NCBI GenBank assembly: GCA_965248775.1
Contig: OZ252150.1
Coordinates: 4,402,001 to 4,466,000 of the forward strand
Reading direction: 5' to 3'
Length of the DNA stretch: 64,000 bases
Origin: JBHHUI01 sp965248775
GTDB taxonomy: Bacteria > Chloroflexota > Anaerolineae > Anaerolineales > JBHHUI01
Of this stretch, positions 26,287 through 34,794 are shown piece after piece. The notes below the pieces were generated by a model that was not told the DNA's origin, ran no database searches, and saw only the letters and a program-made list of their open reading frames with translations. Position 1 is the first letter of the stretch. Each line of letters opens with the position of its first letter. The position numbers were made by a program, and so were the translations under genes.

Positions 26287-26850
26287 CTAGCTTTCGTCCT
26301 CCACATACTGGTCCAAACCGACTCCGAGACCATCGGCCACCCGGTTCACGTAGGCGAAATACGCCGTTACCTGGTTGATGTCGAGAATATCTCGGTCCGA
26401 GAAGCCGCTATCACGGAGTGCGATCACATCTGCCTCACGCACAGCCCATGGTTCGCGTGTGAGCTTGACAGCGTAATCGAGCATTTCGCGCTGGCGTGAA
26501 TCAATGGGTGCGCTGGTATAGTCTTCGATAAGTTGTCGCGGTAATTCCTCATCTCGAGAAAAGGTGGCCAGACCGGCCGCGTGGTGCTTTATTCAATAGT
26601 GGCATTGATTCAAAACAGAGACCACAACACCGATCATTTCACGCTCGGCACGACGCAGCCCGGAACGGCCATGCATGACAGTATGATACAGATCGGCGTG
26701 GGCACGCAACGATTCGGGATGCAGACTGTGCACCTTCATGATGTTATCCACAACGTTATGGCGCTTATCCATTTCCTGATCGTAAAGCTCGCGCAGCAAG
26801 CCTTCTGCTTTGTCCTCGGGGATAACTTCAATCCAGGCTGGTCTCGACAT
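26287..26850 (-). CDS. AhpD-like (carboxymuconolactone decarboxylase family) peroxidase-related protein, candidate selenoprotein with UGA-encoded Sec86
   Basis: One frame of 187 codons with a single in-frame TGA at 26595-26593. Up to the TGA it reads MSRPAWIEVIPEDKAEGLLR, HNVVDNIMKVHSLHPESLRA and MIGVVVSVLNQCHY; after it, IKHHAAGLATFSRDEELPRQ, DYAVKLTREPWAVREADVIA, DRDILDINQVTAYFAYVNRV to DES. In this family of peroxidase-related proteins the site is C-H-Y-C, followed by xxHH; the TGA takes exactly the second redox Cys (C83-H84-Y85-U86). The downstream part remains fully family-like. A hairpin resembling an E. coli fdhF-type SECIS starts shortly after the TGA. A plain nonsense mutation of Cys to TGA is the alternative. 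No selA, selB or selC is in the window. Confidence 0.75.
26560..26590 (-). promoter_or_regulatory. putative bacterial SECIS hairpin
   Basis: Minus strand: inner stem GGCC (26578-26575) / GGCC (26569-26566) with apical loop GGUCU (26574-26570); an outer AAAG/CUUU pairing is possible (26590-26587 with 26563-26560). The GGUCU loop begins 18 bases after the UGA, the same loop sequence and spacing as I recall for E. coli fdhF. The stem is short with an asymmetric interior loop, so this needs a folding test. Confidence 0.55.
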
Positions 26851-26930
26851 GTTGAACTCCTCAATACGAAAAAGTTATTGCAATTTCTATAACAGAATGA
26901 TACTCTCTCTTTCGAATCGTGGAATAAATT

Positions 26931-27911
26931 ATGAAAGCTGTGCTTTGTAAGGGCTGGGGTGAACCCGCCAGTCTTGTAATCGAAGATGTAGAAAGTCCTG
27001 TACTCCAGCCTGGCGAGGTGCGCGTGTTGGTTCATGCAGCAGGTGCGAACTTTGCGGACGCGCTTCTGATTGCTGGGAAGTATCAGGCCCGACCCCCGTT
27101 TCCGTTCAGCCCCGGTCTTGAAGTGTCTGGTGTGATCGGTGAGTGTGCGCCGGATGTCACCAGTGTTCAACTCGGGCAACGTGTGCTTGCATTCGGTGAT
27201 AACGGTGGTTATGCCGAAGAAATGATCGTGCCCGCGAGCACTGTCGTGCCGATCCCCGATGATATGGATTTTGTTACAGCTGCTTCATTCGGGATTGCCT
27301 ATAGCACATCTCATGTTGCGCTGACCCAGCGGGGCGCTTTACAAGCTGGTGAGTCTCTCCTGGTACTTGGTGCAGCCGGGGGTGTTGGATTGGCCGCCGT
27401 GGAGATCGGGAAGCAGCTTGGTGCCACTGTTATCGCAGCTGCGAGTAGCGCGGCGAAGCTACAGGTTACAAGCGAGCATGGTGCGGACTACACCGTGAAT
27501 TATTCCGAGGAGAACTTGCGCGGACGTGTCCGCGAAATCACGGATGGCAAGGGAGCAAATGTCATTTACGATCCTGTCGGAGGAGACCTCTTCGATCAGG
27601 CATTGCGGATGCTTGCGGTTGAAGGTCGCCTGTTGATTATTGGCTTTGCAAGCGGGCGCATCCCCGAAGCGCCGGCCAATCGTCTATTATTGAAGAACGC
27701 TTCTGCTGTTGGAGTCTATTGGGGCGCGTACATTCGTTTCAATCCGCAGGTGATCCGCGACTCGCTGCAGACTTTGCTCGGGTGGTATGTCGCAGGGGAT
27801 CTCCGGCCATACGTATCGCAGACCTATCCATTGAATGAGGCAGCGCGTGCACTGGAAGATTTATTGGCGCGGCGCGCAAAAGGTCGCATTGTCATCACTA
27901 CCGGGCGCTAG
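26931..27911 (+). CDS. zinc-free NADPH:quinone oxidoreductase (MDR superfamily)
   Basis: 326 residues: MKAVLCKGWGEPASLVIEDV, HAAGANFADALLIAGKYQ, FSPGLEVSGVIGE and the Rossmann motif LVLGAAGGVGLAAVEIGKQ, then VIYDPVGGDLFDQALR. Zinc ligands of alcohol dehydrogenases are absent, as expected for quinone-reductase-type or acyl-CoA-reductase-type MDR proteins. Likely reduces quinones or alpha,beta-unsaturated carbonyls with NADPH. It is transcribed divergently from the AhpD-like gene, 80 bases apart, which may link both to oxidative or electrophile stress. Confidence 0.88.
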   Translation: MKAVLCKGWGEPASLVIEDVESPVLQPGEVRVLVHAAGANFADALLIAGKYQARPPFPFSPGLEVSGVIGECAPDVTSVQLGQRVLAFGDNGGYAEEMIVPASTVVPIPDDMDFVTAASFGIAYSTSHVALTQRGALQAGESLLVLGAAGGVGLAAVEIGKQLGATVIAAASSAAKLQVTSEHGADYTVNYSEENLRGRVREITDGKGANVIYDPVGGDLFDQALRMLAVEGRLLIIGFASGRIPEAPANRLLLKNASAVGVYWGAYIRFNPQVIRDSLQTLLGWYVAGDLRPYVSQTYPLNEAARALEDLLARRAKGRIVITTGR

Positions 27912-27912
27912 C

Positions 27913-29112
27913 TCAAACCTCGGCGCGCAGCGCTGCCAAGGCAGCGACTTCGCTTTCATAAATATCGAATAACTGCGTTTGCATTCCCTCGAACAGTTCT
28001 GTAATCGCACTGTCCTCGAGCGGGAATTCCTTGTCAAATGCAGTGGTTAGTTCTTCTAACGCATTCCCGTTTGCTCGTATTTGTTCGAAGTTTGGTTTTC
28101 GCTTGCCTGTAAACATTGTGCGCCGCTTGCGGATCAAACTCTTTGCCTGTTTGAATTCAGGAATTCGGTTTGATAGCAAACTCTCTGCCAATTTGTGCCA
28201 TTTCTCGCCGAGCACATGATATTGCGCGCTGACCTCTGCAAGCGCTGGATTGTTGAGAACAACCGCAGCTTCCTCAAGAAAATCGCCGTACATAGCGCGT
28301 AATGAGCCGCCGTTTGCCCCGACAGGCTCGATAGTTTCATACAGCGAACGGAGCACCCCAAAGAGCCCCAGGCGATCTGCGAAGACTTGTGGCCAGCCCT
28401 TTTTGTTTTTGCGGTCTGTCAGCATGCGTGCGAATTTACGAATGGATGGCAGGGAGAAAGAATCCGATTTTTGCCCCAGATAGTCGAGGCAACTTTGAAT
28501 CCCCGCATGCACTGCATTAGGGAGGTCGATGTCAACGGGTGGTTCCAGTACGAGAAGTTGATGTTTGAACGAACCGATTCGGCCTCGAGCTATTGCGAAT
28601 TCCTCTGCAGATAAGGCCAGCGGATGCGGGCTGCGATCGTCAATGTAGATTTCCCCCTCCACTGCACACCCACCGCATACGGTGACAATATAACCCACCG
28701 CTCCCTGTAAGTGCTCGGGCAACCCGAGGTATGACATTCCAGCCCAGTCAACCAGTGCAATTGCAGGTAGCCCGTCGTCCAGTGCGGCCTGGAGCTTTGC
28801 CGTGGCAGCCTTTCGTCCACTGGTTTCGTGCATTTCGTGCGTAACTCCTAAACGATTACAGATATGGCCCGAAAACTCACGGCGATAATTCGCGCGGTGG
28901 TGAAAGGCCATCACGACAGTTTTAGAATTGTGTTCCTTGAATTCCCAAAGAATATAGACCGCACCGAGGCCGTTCCCGAGTCCAAGTAACATCGCTTCGG
29001 TGAAGGGCTCGCCTGTGTGTGGTGCGGTTACACCATGGAATGCAAGCACATTCCGGAGCGCGGCTGTCTCGGGGAGGGTGCCCCCCAGAAAAGGGTAGTT
29101 TTCAAAGTGCAT
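27913..29112 (-). CDS. BtrH-N/DUF4872-type protein
   Basis: 399 residues from MHFENYPFLGGTLPETAALR at 29112, where AGGAGAATCAAAATG gives a good ribosome site (the frame opens further upstream). The N-terminal half (LLGLGNGLGAVYILWEF, then GLPAIALVDWAGMSYLG, GYIVTVCGG, IYIDDRSPHPLALS) matches the butirosin-BtrH-like cysteine-peptidase-fold domain; the C-terminal half is helical (DUF4872-like). In butirosin synthesis BtrH transfers an acyl chain from a carrier protein; here no carrier protein or antibiotic genes are near, so only the fold is supported. Its start overlaps the end of the AraC-type gene by 11 bases, suggesting coupled expression. Confidence 0.72.
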   Translation of the reverse strand: MHFENYPFLGGTLPETAALRNVLAFHGVTAPHTGEPFTEAMLLGLGNGLGAVYILWEFKEHNSKTVVMAFHHRANYRREFSGHICNRLGVTHEMHETSGRKAATAKLQAALDDGLPAIALVDWAGMSYLGLPEHLQGAVGYIVTVCGGCAVEGEIYIDDRSPHPLALSAEEFAIARGRIGSFKHQLLVLEPPVDIDLPNAVHAGIQSCLDYLGQKSDSFSLPSIRKFARMLTDRKNKKGWPQVFADRLGLFGVLRSLYETIEPVGANGGSLRAMYGDFLEEAAVVLNNPALAEVSAQYHVLGEKWHKLAESLLSNRIPEFKQAKSLIRKRRTMFTGKRKPNFEQIRANGNALEELTTAFDKEFPLEDSAITELFEGMQTQLFDIYESEVAALAALRAEV

Positions 29113-30118
29113 TTTGATTCTCCTTAAACTTGATGTCGCGTTCTTTTTGGATCCGGGGCGGCTCGCCCGCGGTTGCCTCATCCGGGTTTTTCTCGGCAAG
29201 TGAAATGTAAACATCCGTATAGTCGATGCGGATATCTTCAAGAACCTGGGTGTGGTTGTAGATTTCAAAAGCAAGGTTAGGGCCCACAGTAAAGCGTCTC
29301 TTCGGCAGCCACTGAAGGCCTATTTTTGCATACGTATCGCCAATATTCTCGAAGGAACCGTAGTGCCGCGCTACTGCGTAAGGGCCGGGCGCGATGGTTT
29401 GGATGCCAATCTGACCACTCGGCTCAACCGGCGCAGGAATTTGGATACACACATCGAAGCGCAGTTTCTCCGGAGGAACCACATCTGGGTCATCGTGCCC
29501 GATTCCGAGTAAGAGCGATTTTGAGTCTACAAGGCCACGTGCAATACCCCAGGCGTAAAGTTCCTCCCAAATAGAGGCCAAACTGGCCCCTTCGCCGCCA
29601 ACACTTTCATAAGGCCCAATGTAGCGGATGAATGCAACCGTGATGGGCTTTAAATATCCAACCCGCACTTTTGTTGAATCAGTTGTGCCAAGATATGGAT
29701 GAAGCTGTCCATCAGACTGCGAATGAAAATCTCTTTCTTCATCCGCATGATGTTGCACGAAGTCTTTGCGAAACGCGCTAGGGCTGATTCCGAACTGGCG
29801 TTGAAACGCCCGTGTAAATGTCGCATGCGATCCGAACCCGGCTTCGAAGGCAATATCCACAATCGGTGCGCGGCTGATCCGCAAGCGGTAGGCACCGCGC
29901 TCCAACCGCAATCGCCGTACATGCTGTTTGAAGGATTCGCCCACAAAGGCTGTGAACAGTCGATGGAAATGATATGGCGAGAATCCGGCTTGTGCAGCGA
30001 GCGTGCTCAAGCTCAAATCTCCGTCGAGATGAGTCTGGATGTGGACAAGCGTGGCGAGTAATGGCTCGGAATTCGTTCTAATCTGTGACACTGAATTGCT
30101 CTGATGAGCAATATACAC
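29102..30118 (-). CDS. AraC-family regulator with GyrI-like effector domain
   Basis: 338 residues. N-terminal double helix-turn-helix: LSLSTLAAQAGFSPYHFHRL and DIAFEAGFGSHATFTRAFQR (first ~110 residues), typical AraC type. C-terminal GyrI-like small-molecule-binding domain (~150-310): VRVGYLKPITVAFIRYIGPY, ASIWEELYAWG, LRFDVCIQIPAP, GPYAVARHYGSFENIGDTY. Such SoxS/Rob-like fusions activate or repress in response to amphipathic compounds. The BtrH-like gene overlaps its 3' end, so it may control that gene. Confidence 0.88.
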   Translation of the reverse strand: MYIAHQSNSVSQIRTNSEPLLATLVHIQTHLDGDLSLSTLAAQAGFSPYHFHRLFTAFVGESFKQHVRRLRLERGAYRLRISRAPIVDIAFEAGFGSHATFTRAFQRQFGISPSAFRKDFVQHHADEERDFHSQSDGQLHPYLGTTDSTKVRVGYLKPITVAFIRYIGPYESVGGEGASLASIWEELYAWGIARGLVDSKSLLLGIGHDDPDVVPPEKLRFDVCIQIPAPVEPSGQIGIQTIAPGPYAVARHYGSFENIGDTYAKIGLQWLPKRRFTVGPNLAFEIYNHTQVLEDIRIDYTDVYISLAEKNPDEATAGEPPRIQKERDIKFKENQNAL

Positions 30119-30127
30119 TAACCGCGT

Positions 30128-30146
30128 CCAGTCGGGCCGCGACTGG
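30128..30146. repeat. short perfect hairpin between divergent genes
   Basis: CCAGTCG - GGCCG - CGACTGG (7-bp arms) in the 113-base region between the AraC-type gene and the SanA-like gene. It could be an operator or a palindromic repeat; the CCAGTC core resembles, but is not the same as, the CCCAGT palindromes at 9.2, 9.8 and 13.9 kb. Confidence 0.45.
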
Positions 30147-30231
30147 GGGACAAGTGTGCGATGTTCACACTGCGATTACTGTGCGGGAAACCGACGCCTG
30201 GCCAGCACATTAATAATTCCTTCATGGTCCT

Positions 30232-30921
30232 ATGCTATCGTTTCTCTCGATGATGAAACGATTCGCACGCGGGTTCTGGAAAGTTCTTAAACTAGGTGTG
30301 GTTCTCGTAGTGACGCTAATTGGCCTAGCTGTTGCCATCGGAGTCTTCCCGCGCCTTTACGCAGACTGGCGTTATAACACGAGCATTTATAACGAGCAGG
30401 ATGCGCCGTCCGCGCCTGTGGCGATTGTTTTCGGGGCCGGATTGCAGCGCGATGGCCGTGCATCTGCCGTCTTGCGAGATCGAGTGGCGACCGCAGTGGA
30501 CTTATATCTGGCCGGCAAGGTGGAACGCATCTTGTTGAGCGGCGACAATCAATTTCCGAATTACAACGAACCGAGTGCGATGGAAGCCTACGCATTGAGC
30601 CTTGGTGTACCCGAGAGCATACTCGTGCTGGACTTCGCTGGACGACGAACCTTCGATACCTGCATGCGCGCCCATGACATCTTTGGTGTCCAGGAGGCAT
30701 TGCTCGTGACACAGCACTATCACCTCGATCGCGCCTTACTCACCTGCGATGCACTCGGGCTTGATGTGCAAGGAGTGGCGGCAGATCGCCATACATATCG
30801 TGCATTGCAGTTTTGGTGGGTGCGCGAATTTCCTGCCACCACTCAGGCAATGTGGGACCTATTCATCGAACCGCCCAATAATGTTGTTCTCGGATCACTG
30901 GAACCAATTACTTTCGAGTGA
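30232..30921 (+). CDS. SanA/ElyC/YdcF (DUF218) family membrane protein
   Basis: 229 residues. One N-terminal transmembrane segment (~19-40), then the DUF218 fold: PVAIVFGAGLQRDGRASAVL, RVATAVDLYLAGKVERILLS, NEPSAMEAYALSLGVPES and GRRTFDTCMRAHDIFGVQ with LLVTQHYHLDRALLTC, the usual Gly-rich, Asp and His positions. The family is linked to envelope and peptidoglycan precursor metabolism and to vancomycin-type permeability; the exact role is not known. Stand-alone gene. Confidence 0.83.
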   Translation: MLSFLSMMKRFARGFWKVLKLGVVLVVTLIGLAVAIGVFPRLYADWRYNTSIYNEQDAPSAPVAIVFGAGLQRDGRASAVLRDRVATAVDLYLAGKVERILLSGDNQFPNYNEPSAMEAYALSLGVPESILVLDFAGRRTFDTCMRAHDIFGVQEALLVTQHYHLDRALLTCDALGLDVQGVAADRHTYRALQFWWVREFPATTQAMWDLFIEPPNNVVLGSLEPITFE

Positions 30922-31009
30922 GCTTTCTTACATTTCGGAAGATGGTGGCATGTATAATTTCATCGCTAATTGGCTAAAGATTTATGATTAAATAGGGTGA
31001 AATGGCGAA

Positions 31010-31489
31010 ATGAATGTACACGACATACTTAAATATGGTGATAACACGTTCCTGAGTTCCATCGAACGATTCCCTGATGCACAGTATGAGACTGAAGGCG
31101 CTTGCGGCTGGTGGTCTGTTAAAGACATCGCTGCACATATAACTTCCTACGAAGAGGTACTCCGTGATGTTCTCGTCTTGTTCACAGGTGGGGGTGACAC
31201 ACCCGTAATGAATCGTATGAGGGAGTTACGCGGCAAATTTAACGACAGTGAAGTTCGGGCGCGCCGCGATGCGAGTATGGAGGTGGTGCTCGATGCTCAT
31301 AAAACTGCCCATGTACGCGTGATTGAACTTGCAGCGAAAATTCCCGCCGAGAAATTTCGTGAGAATGGCACCATCGCGTGGTACGGACCGGATTATTGCC
31401 TCGACGATTTCATCGTCTATACCAACTACGCCCACAAACGCGAGCATGCTGGTCAGATCGACGTTTTTGGGGATCGTTACAGAGAGTGA
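31010..31489 (+). CDS. DinB/ClbS-family four-helix protein
   Basis: 159 residues. The N-terminal helix bundle reads WWSVKDIAAHITSYEEVLRD with His in the DIxAHI motif and a second His near the end (NYAHKREHAGQIDVFG), the two or three His positions used as metal ligands in DinB-like proteins. Usually described as DinB superfamily or maleylpyruvate-isomerase-like thiol transferases; substrate unknown. A clear terminator follows 25 bases after the stop. Confidence 0.78.
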   Translation: MNVHDILKYGDNTFLSSIERFPDAQYETEGACGWWSVKDIAAHITSYEEVLRDVLVLFTGGGDTPVMNRMRELRGKFNDSEVRARRDASMEVVLDAHKTAHVRVIELAAKIPAEKFRENGTIAWYGPDYCLDDFIVYTNYAHKREHAGQIDVFGDRYRE

Positions 31490-31514
31490 ACAGTACAACT
31501 TTGGAAGCATTCGA

Positions 31515-31540
31515 CGCCCGACTTTTGTCGGGCGTTTTTT
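31515..31540 (+). terminator. factor-independent terminator
   Basis: Perfect stem CGCCCGAC / GTCGGGCG with a TTTT loop and a TTTTTT tail, just after the DinB-type gene. Confidence 0.93.
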
Positions 31541-31614
31541 GTTGTCGTTGGCATGAATGGGCCAGCAATAATATACTAAGGCTGCGCAACTTTTCCGGCG
31601 AAAGGAATAATCGT

Positions 31615-31902
31615 ATGGACTTTATCGATGCACTCGAATTGCTTGGATATCTGCTGCGTGTGGTTGGCGCGTTGGTCTTTGGGCTGGGTTCCGGCTGGTT
31701 GGCGGTGCAGGCCTATCAATCGGAGACTCAGAGCTGGCAACTCCAGACCGCTGCATTATTAGGCCTCCTAGCTGCCTTCGTGCTTTTGGGTCGTTGGGTC
31801 GAAAACGGCGGCGCCACGCTAGGAGCCTTCGGATTAGGCGCTGGCGCTGGCTTGCTGATCTGGGGCTTGGCGGGCAGTCGCAATTCGGACGATAGCGAAT
31901 AG
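31615..31902 (+). CDS. small membrane protein
   Basis: 95 residues from MDFIDALELLGYLLRVVGAL, with AAAGGAAT a few bases upstream as ribosome site (the open frame is longer but the N-terminal extension is not family-like). Three hydrophobic stretches are likely: residues ~9-30, ~42-60 and ~65-85, Gly/Ala-rich, ending with an acidic tail (SRNSDDSE). Function unknown; stand-alone. Confidence 0.55.
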   Translation: MDFIDALELLGYLLRVVGALVFGLGSGWLAVQAYQSETQSWQLQTAALLGLLAAFVLLGRWVENGGATLGAFGLGAGAGLLIWGLAGSRNSDDSE

Positions 31903-32033
31903 AGTCTACACACGTCTCATCAAACAATTTCTAACAACTGAATATTGAAGACCGTGGTGGCGCAATCGCGTAGGGCGTAGCTTCCAGACATCTATCATGA
32001 TTGCTTATCATGCTGGTAAGATCAGCTCCCATT

Positions 32034-32531
32034 ATGAAGCAATCCGTGCAACGCTTTATGCGCAAACCGATCTCCGCTCTCCTTCTCGGTTGGGCATTTC
32101 TCCTATTCTTTGGTCTGATATTTGTATTCTTGCCCCCGGGCGTTCCCCTCGTATGGTGGGAAGACCCGATGGAAGTGATTATTAACCTGGATGTGCCGAA
32201 GCAGGCTGCGCTGGGGAATGAGTTCGTCATCACGATCGAGATCGAAAATACAGATGATAAAGCCCAGCGATTCGAGTCGATCAACGTTCCGAATAATTAT
32301 CTGGACGGAATTGATATTCCAAAACCAGGCGGTAGTTGGGACTTTACACTCTTCATCGTGCGACGCCGTAGCTACGTCTATAAAGATGTGATGGAACCGG
32401 GGGAGACAATCGTGCGGCAAATGACTGCTATACCCCAAAGGCCAGGCATTTACAGCGCTGTTTTTGAAATTTGTATTACTTCAGCGTCTATCTGTGAGTA
32501 CTTCGAGGTCGAGACGGAAGTGACTGAGTAA
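32034..32531 (+). CDS. membrane-anchored extracellular beta-sandwich protein
   Basis: 165 residues from MKQSVQRFMRKPISALLLGW; basic N-terminus, one transmembrane segment (~13-35), then a ~125-residue domain with a repeated pattern typical of Ig-like or arrestin-like sheets (MEVIINLDVPKQAALGNEFV, ITIEIENTDDKAQRFESINV, GETIVRQMTAIPQRPGIYSA). It looks like the small ligand-binding or stabiliser domains attached to cell surfaces. No enzyme motif. A TAAGAT -10-like box lies about a dozen bases before the ATG. Confidence 0.58.
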   Translation: MKQSVQRFMRKPISALLLGWAFLLFFGLIFVFLPPGVPLVWWEDPMEVIINLDVPKQAALGNEFVITIEIENTDDKAQRFESINVPNNYLDGIDIPKPGGSWDFTLFIVRRRSYVYKDVMEPGETIVRQMTAIPQRPGIYSAVFEICITSASICEYFEVETEVTE

Positions 32532-32635
32532 CCTTCTAGGTTTGAGGAATAGCGTTGCCTCTTGCACGTCACAGACCAAGCTGTCGTCGGAATTTTCCTA
32601 AGAATCGCCCAAATTAAGACCACCTCAATGACTCC

Positions 32636-33843
32636 ATGGATTTGTATAAATTCATGGAGTTGTCATCCCTATATTTTGACAATAACATCGATTTGGATCA
32701 TGCTTTTGACATGATCCGCCGTTCTTATGAACCGCTCGAGCAATATCTTCAACCAAACAAGGTGCTTGTCATCTTGGGTCCCCGCCGGGTCGGCAAAACC
32801 ACTATGCTGCAAAGCTTTCTGGCTGGTACCTCGCTGCGCTACGAACTGGATTCCAGTGACAATATTCGTGATCAACACATCCTGAGTTCACTCGATTTCG
32901 GTGAAATCTTAAGCTACGTGGAAGGTTATGAGATGTTGGCGATAGATGAGGCACAAGAAATCCCAAATATCGGGAAAGCCCTGAAAATCATTGTGGATCA
33001 GGTGCCGGGAATTCAGGTCATCGTGACTGGTTCATCGTCCTTTGAACTCTCCGGACAAGTAGGCGAACCACTCACAGGTCGAAAACATACCCTAACTTTG
33101 TACCCAATCGCACAGTCAGAGCTGCTTTCCTTGCACAACAGGCGCGAATTGCGCGAGAATCTGGCAGCGTTCTTGATTTTCGGAACGTATCCTGAAGTTG
33201 TTGAGGCGCAAACCCAACGAGACAAGATCGCTGTGGTTTCTGAAATCGCAGACTCTTATCTGCTGAAAGATATTCTCGCGTTTGACCGGGTGCGACATTC
33301 ACGACCCCTCCTGGATCTACTGCGCTTGCTGACATTCCAGGTTGGGAATAAGGCCTCACTCAACGAACTGGCAATCCAAATCGGGATCGACGTAAAAACA
33401 GTACAGCGTTATTTGGATTTAATAGAGAAAGCATTTGTGCTCTCCCGCGTGGGTGGCTACAGCCGCAACCTTCGTAAGGAGGTCACAAGTAAGGCCAAAT
33501 ATTATTTCTTTGATAACGGAATTCGAAATGACTGATTGCACAATTCAATCGTCTGGATCAACGCAACGATATAGGACAGTTATGGGAAAACTTTGTGTTT
33601 GTTGAACGCCTTAAACGGCGGACGTATACACCGCTGCATGCAAATGCATTTTTCTGGCGGACGTACGATCAGCAGCAGATCGACCTTGTCGAGGAGCGTG
33701 AGGACAAGCTTTTCGGTTATGAAGTCCAGTGGTCTGCCACAAACCTCGTGCGTCCTCCGAAGAGTTGGACCGAGGCGTACTCAAATGCGGAGTACACAGT
33801 CATTACACCAAATAACTATCTGGATTTCGTTCTCCCGGATTGA
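32636..33843 (+). pseudogene. ATP-binding protein with AAA_14 and DUF4143 domains, frameshifted
   Basis: The first frame (299 codons, to 33535) has Walker A VILGPRRVGKTTMLQ, Walker B EMLAIDEAQEIPNI and VIVTGSSSFELS, then the winged-helix/nuclease-like DUF4143 part. It stops at NGIRND; one base later the sequence continues ALIAQFNRLDQ..GQLWENFVFVERLKRRTYTPL..FFWRTYDQQQIDLVEE..FGYEVQWSATNLVR to 33843, the usual C-terminus of these proteins with the E-V-K-like nuclease motif. One deleted base at ~33529 explains it. These ATPases are common in mobile and archaeal/Chloroflexota genomes. Confidence 0.78.
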
Positions 33844-33987
33844 CGTTTGTAGAGCCGTCAGGTTATATCTTTAGCATCTCATTTTGCGCCATAATATGTC
33901 ACGGCAGTTATTACCAAGCCCCCAGAGTACTACCAGATGTCCTGGCGCCTCACCCTGTTATGGTGTTTACTCGAAAATAGCACGGTA

Positions 33988-34455
33988 TTACAGAGTAGGG
34001 CGCGAGGCTGGCTCGTTACTTCCCTCTCGTTTTCTTTCCGAGTCTAGAAAAGTCAAGAAAGGCGCTGGCGGCAATATCACAATCCCCTTGTAGTCCTTCA
34101 GCCTGAGAAGGTGCTCATCTCTCGAAACAATGAAGGCCGCACGGGCTTCTTCGGCGCATTCCAGTACTCGATTGTCGTCTGGGTCATCTTCTATGATGGT
34201 GATGGTCTGTGATGCGTCGATCAGGATAGCTACAGACTGCAACCTCTCGAAAAGAGCGCCGATTGTTACGAGGGGTCTTTTGAAGTACTTCCGAACCTGT
34301 TTATATTTGAGAACGCGTTCAAGTTCTTGAAGAAGTATAGGGGATGTTGCGACATCGAAGTCAGCGGCTTCCCAGCGTTTGATTACCTCGGCCGGGGCAC
34401 CCTTGGTAGAGAGGAAAGAGCTTACAAAAACATTGGTGTCGATAGTGACTATCAC
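33988..34455 (-). CDS. PIN-domain toxin
   Basis: 155 residues, MIVTIDTNVFVSSFLSTKGA with the first acidic PIN position (Asp6), SPILLQELERVLKYKQV (Glu), and IIEDDPDDNRVLECAEEARA plus IVSRDEHLLRLKDY for the remaining acidic residues; a putative Mg-dependent RNase of the PIN_3/VapC type. The antitoxin gene is immediately upstream (two bases apart), antitoxin first, so this is a VapBC-like pair with a Phd-family antitoxin. Confidence 0.85.
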   Translation of the reverse strand: MIVTIDTNVFVSSFLSTKGAPAEVIKRWEAADFDVATSPILLQELERVLKYKQVRKYFKRPLVTIGALFERLQSVAILIDASQTITIIEDDPDDNRVLECAEEARAAFIVSRDEHLLRLKDYKGIVILPPAPFLTFLDSERKREGSNEPASRPTL

Positions 34456-34457
34456 GT

Positions 34458-34733
34458 CTACTTGGAGGAGCCGGAGCGGACCTCAGATAAGGCCTCGGAT
34501 GCAACCTTAGCAGCCTTGCTGGGCGTAAGGTCGGTCTCTTCCTGCATCAGGCGAATCGTGTCAAATAGCTCCTCGCGCTGGCGCCTCCAGCTCTCGTATA
34601 CCTCCATTGGGACAACAGCTGCGGCCGGTTTTCCATGGCGGCTGATGACATACGTATCGCCGTTGTATTGCACTCGGTCGACTAGGTCGCTGAGTTTTTC
34701 TCGCGCTTTAGTAAGTCCTAGTTCTATCTCCAT
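34458..34733 (-). CDS. Phd/YefM-family antitoxin
   Basis: 91 residues from MEIELGLTKAREKLSDLVDR (four residues downstream of the first Met of the frame). The Phd-type N-terminal DNA-binding part, with NGDTYVISRHGKPAAAVVPM, and a helical toxin-binding C-terminus are clear. It is the first gene of the pair with the PIN toxin and probably represses it through the palindrome at 34771-34794. Confidence 0.83.
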   Translation of the reverse strand: MEIELGLTKAREKLSDLVDRVQYNGDTYVISRHGKPAAAVVPMEVYESWRRQREELFDTIRLMQEETDLTPSKAAKVASEALSEVRSGSSK

Positions 34734-34770
34734 AAGTCTACGCACCTCGTCTAGGCAGTTCTTTAAATTT

Positions 34771-34794
34771 TGTACATACTGTATAGTATGTACA
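34771..34794. promoter_or_regulatory. operator palindrome for the Phd/PIN operon
   Basis: TGTACATACT and AGTATGTACA are perfect 10-bp complements around GTAT, 38 bases before the antitoxin start. Such palindromes are the usual binding site of Phd/YefM dimers, and the minus-strand TATACA could be the -10 box. Confidence 0.68.
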
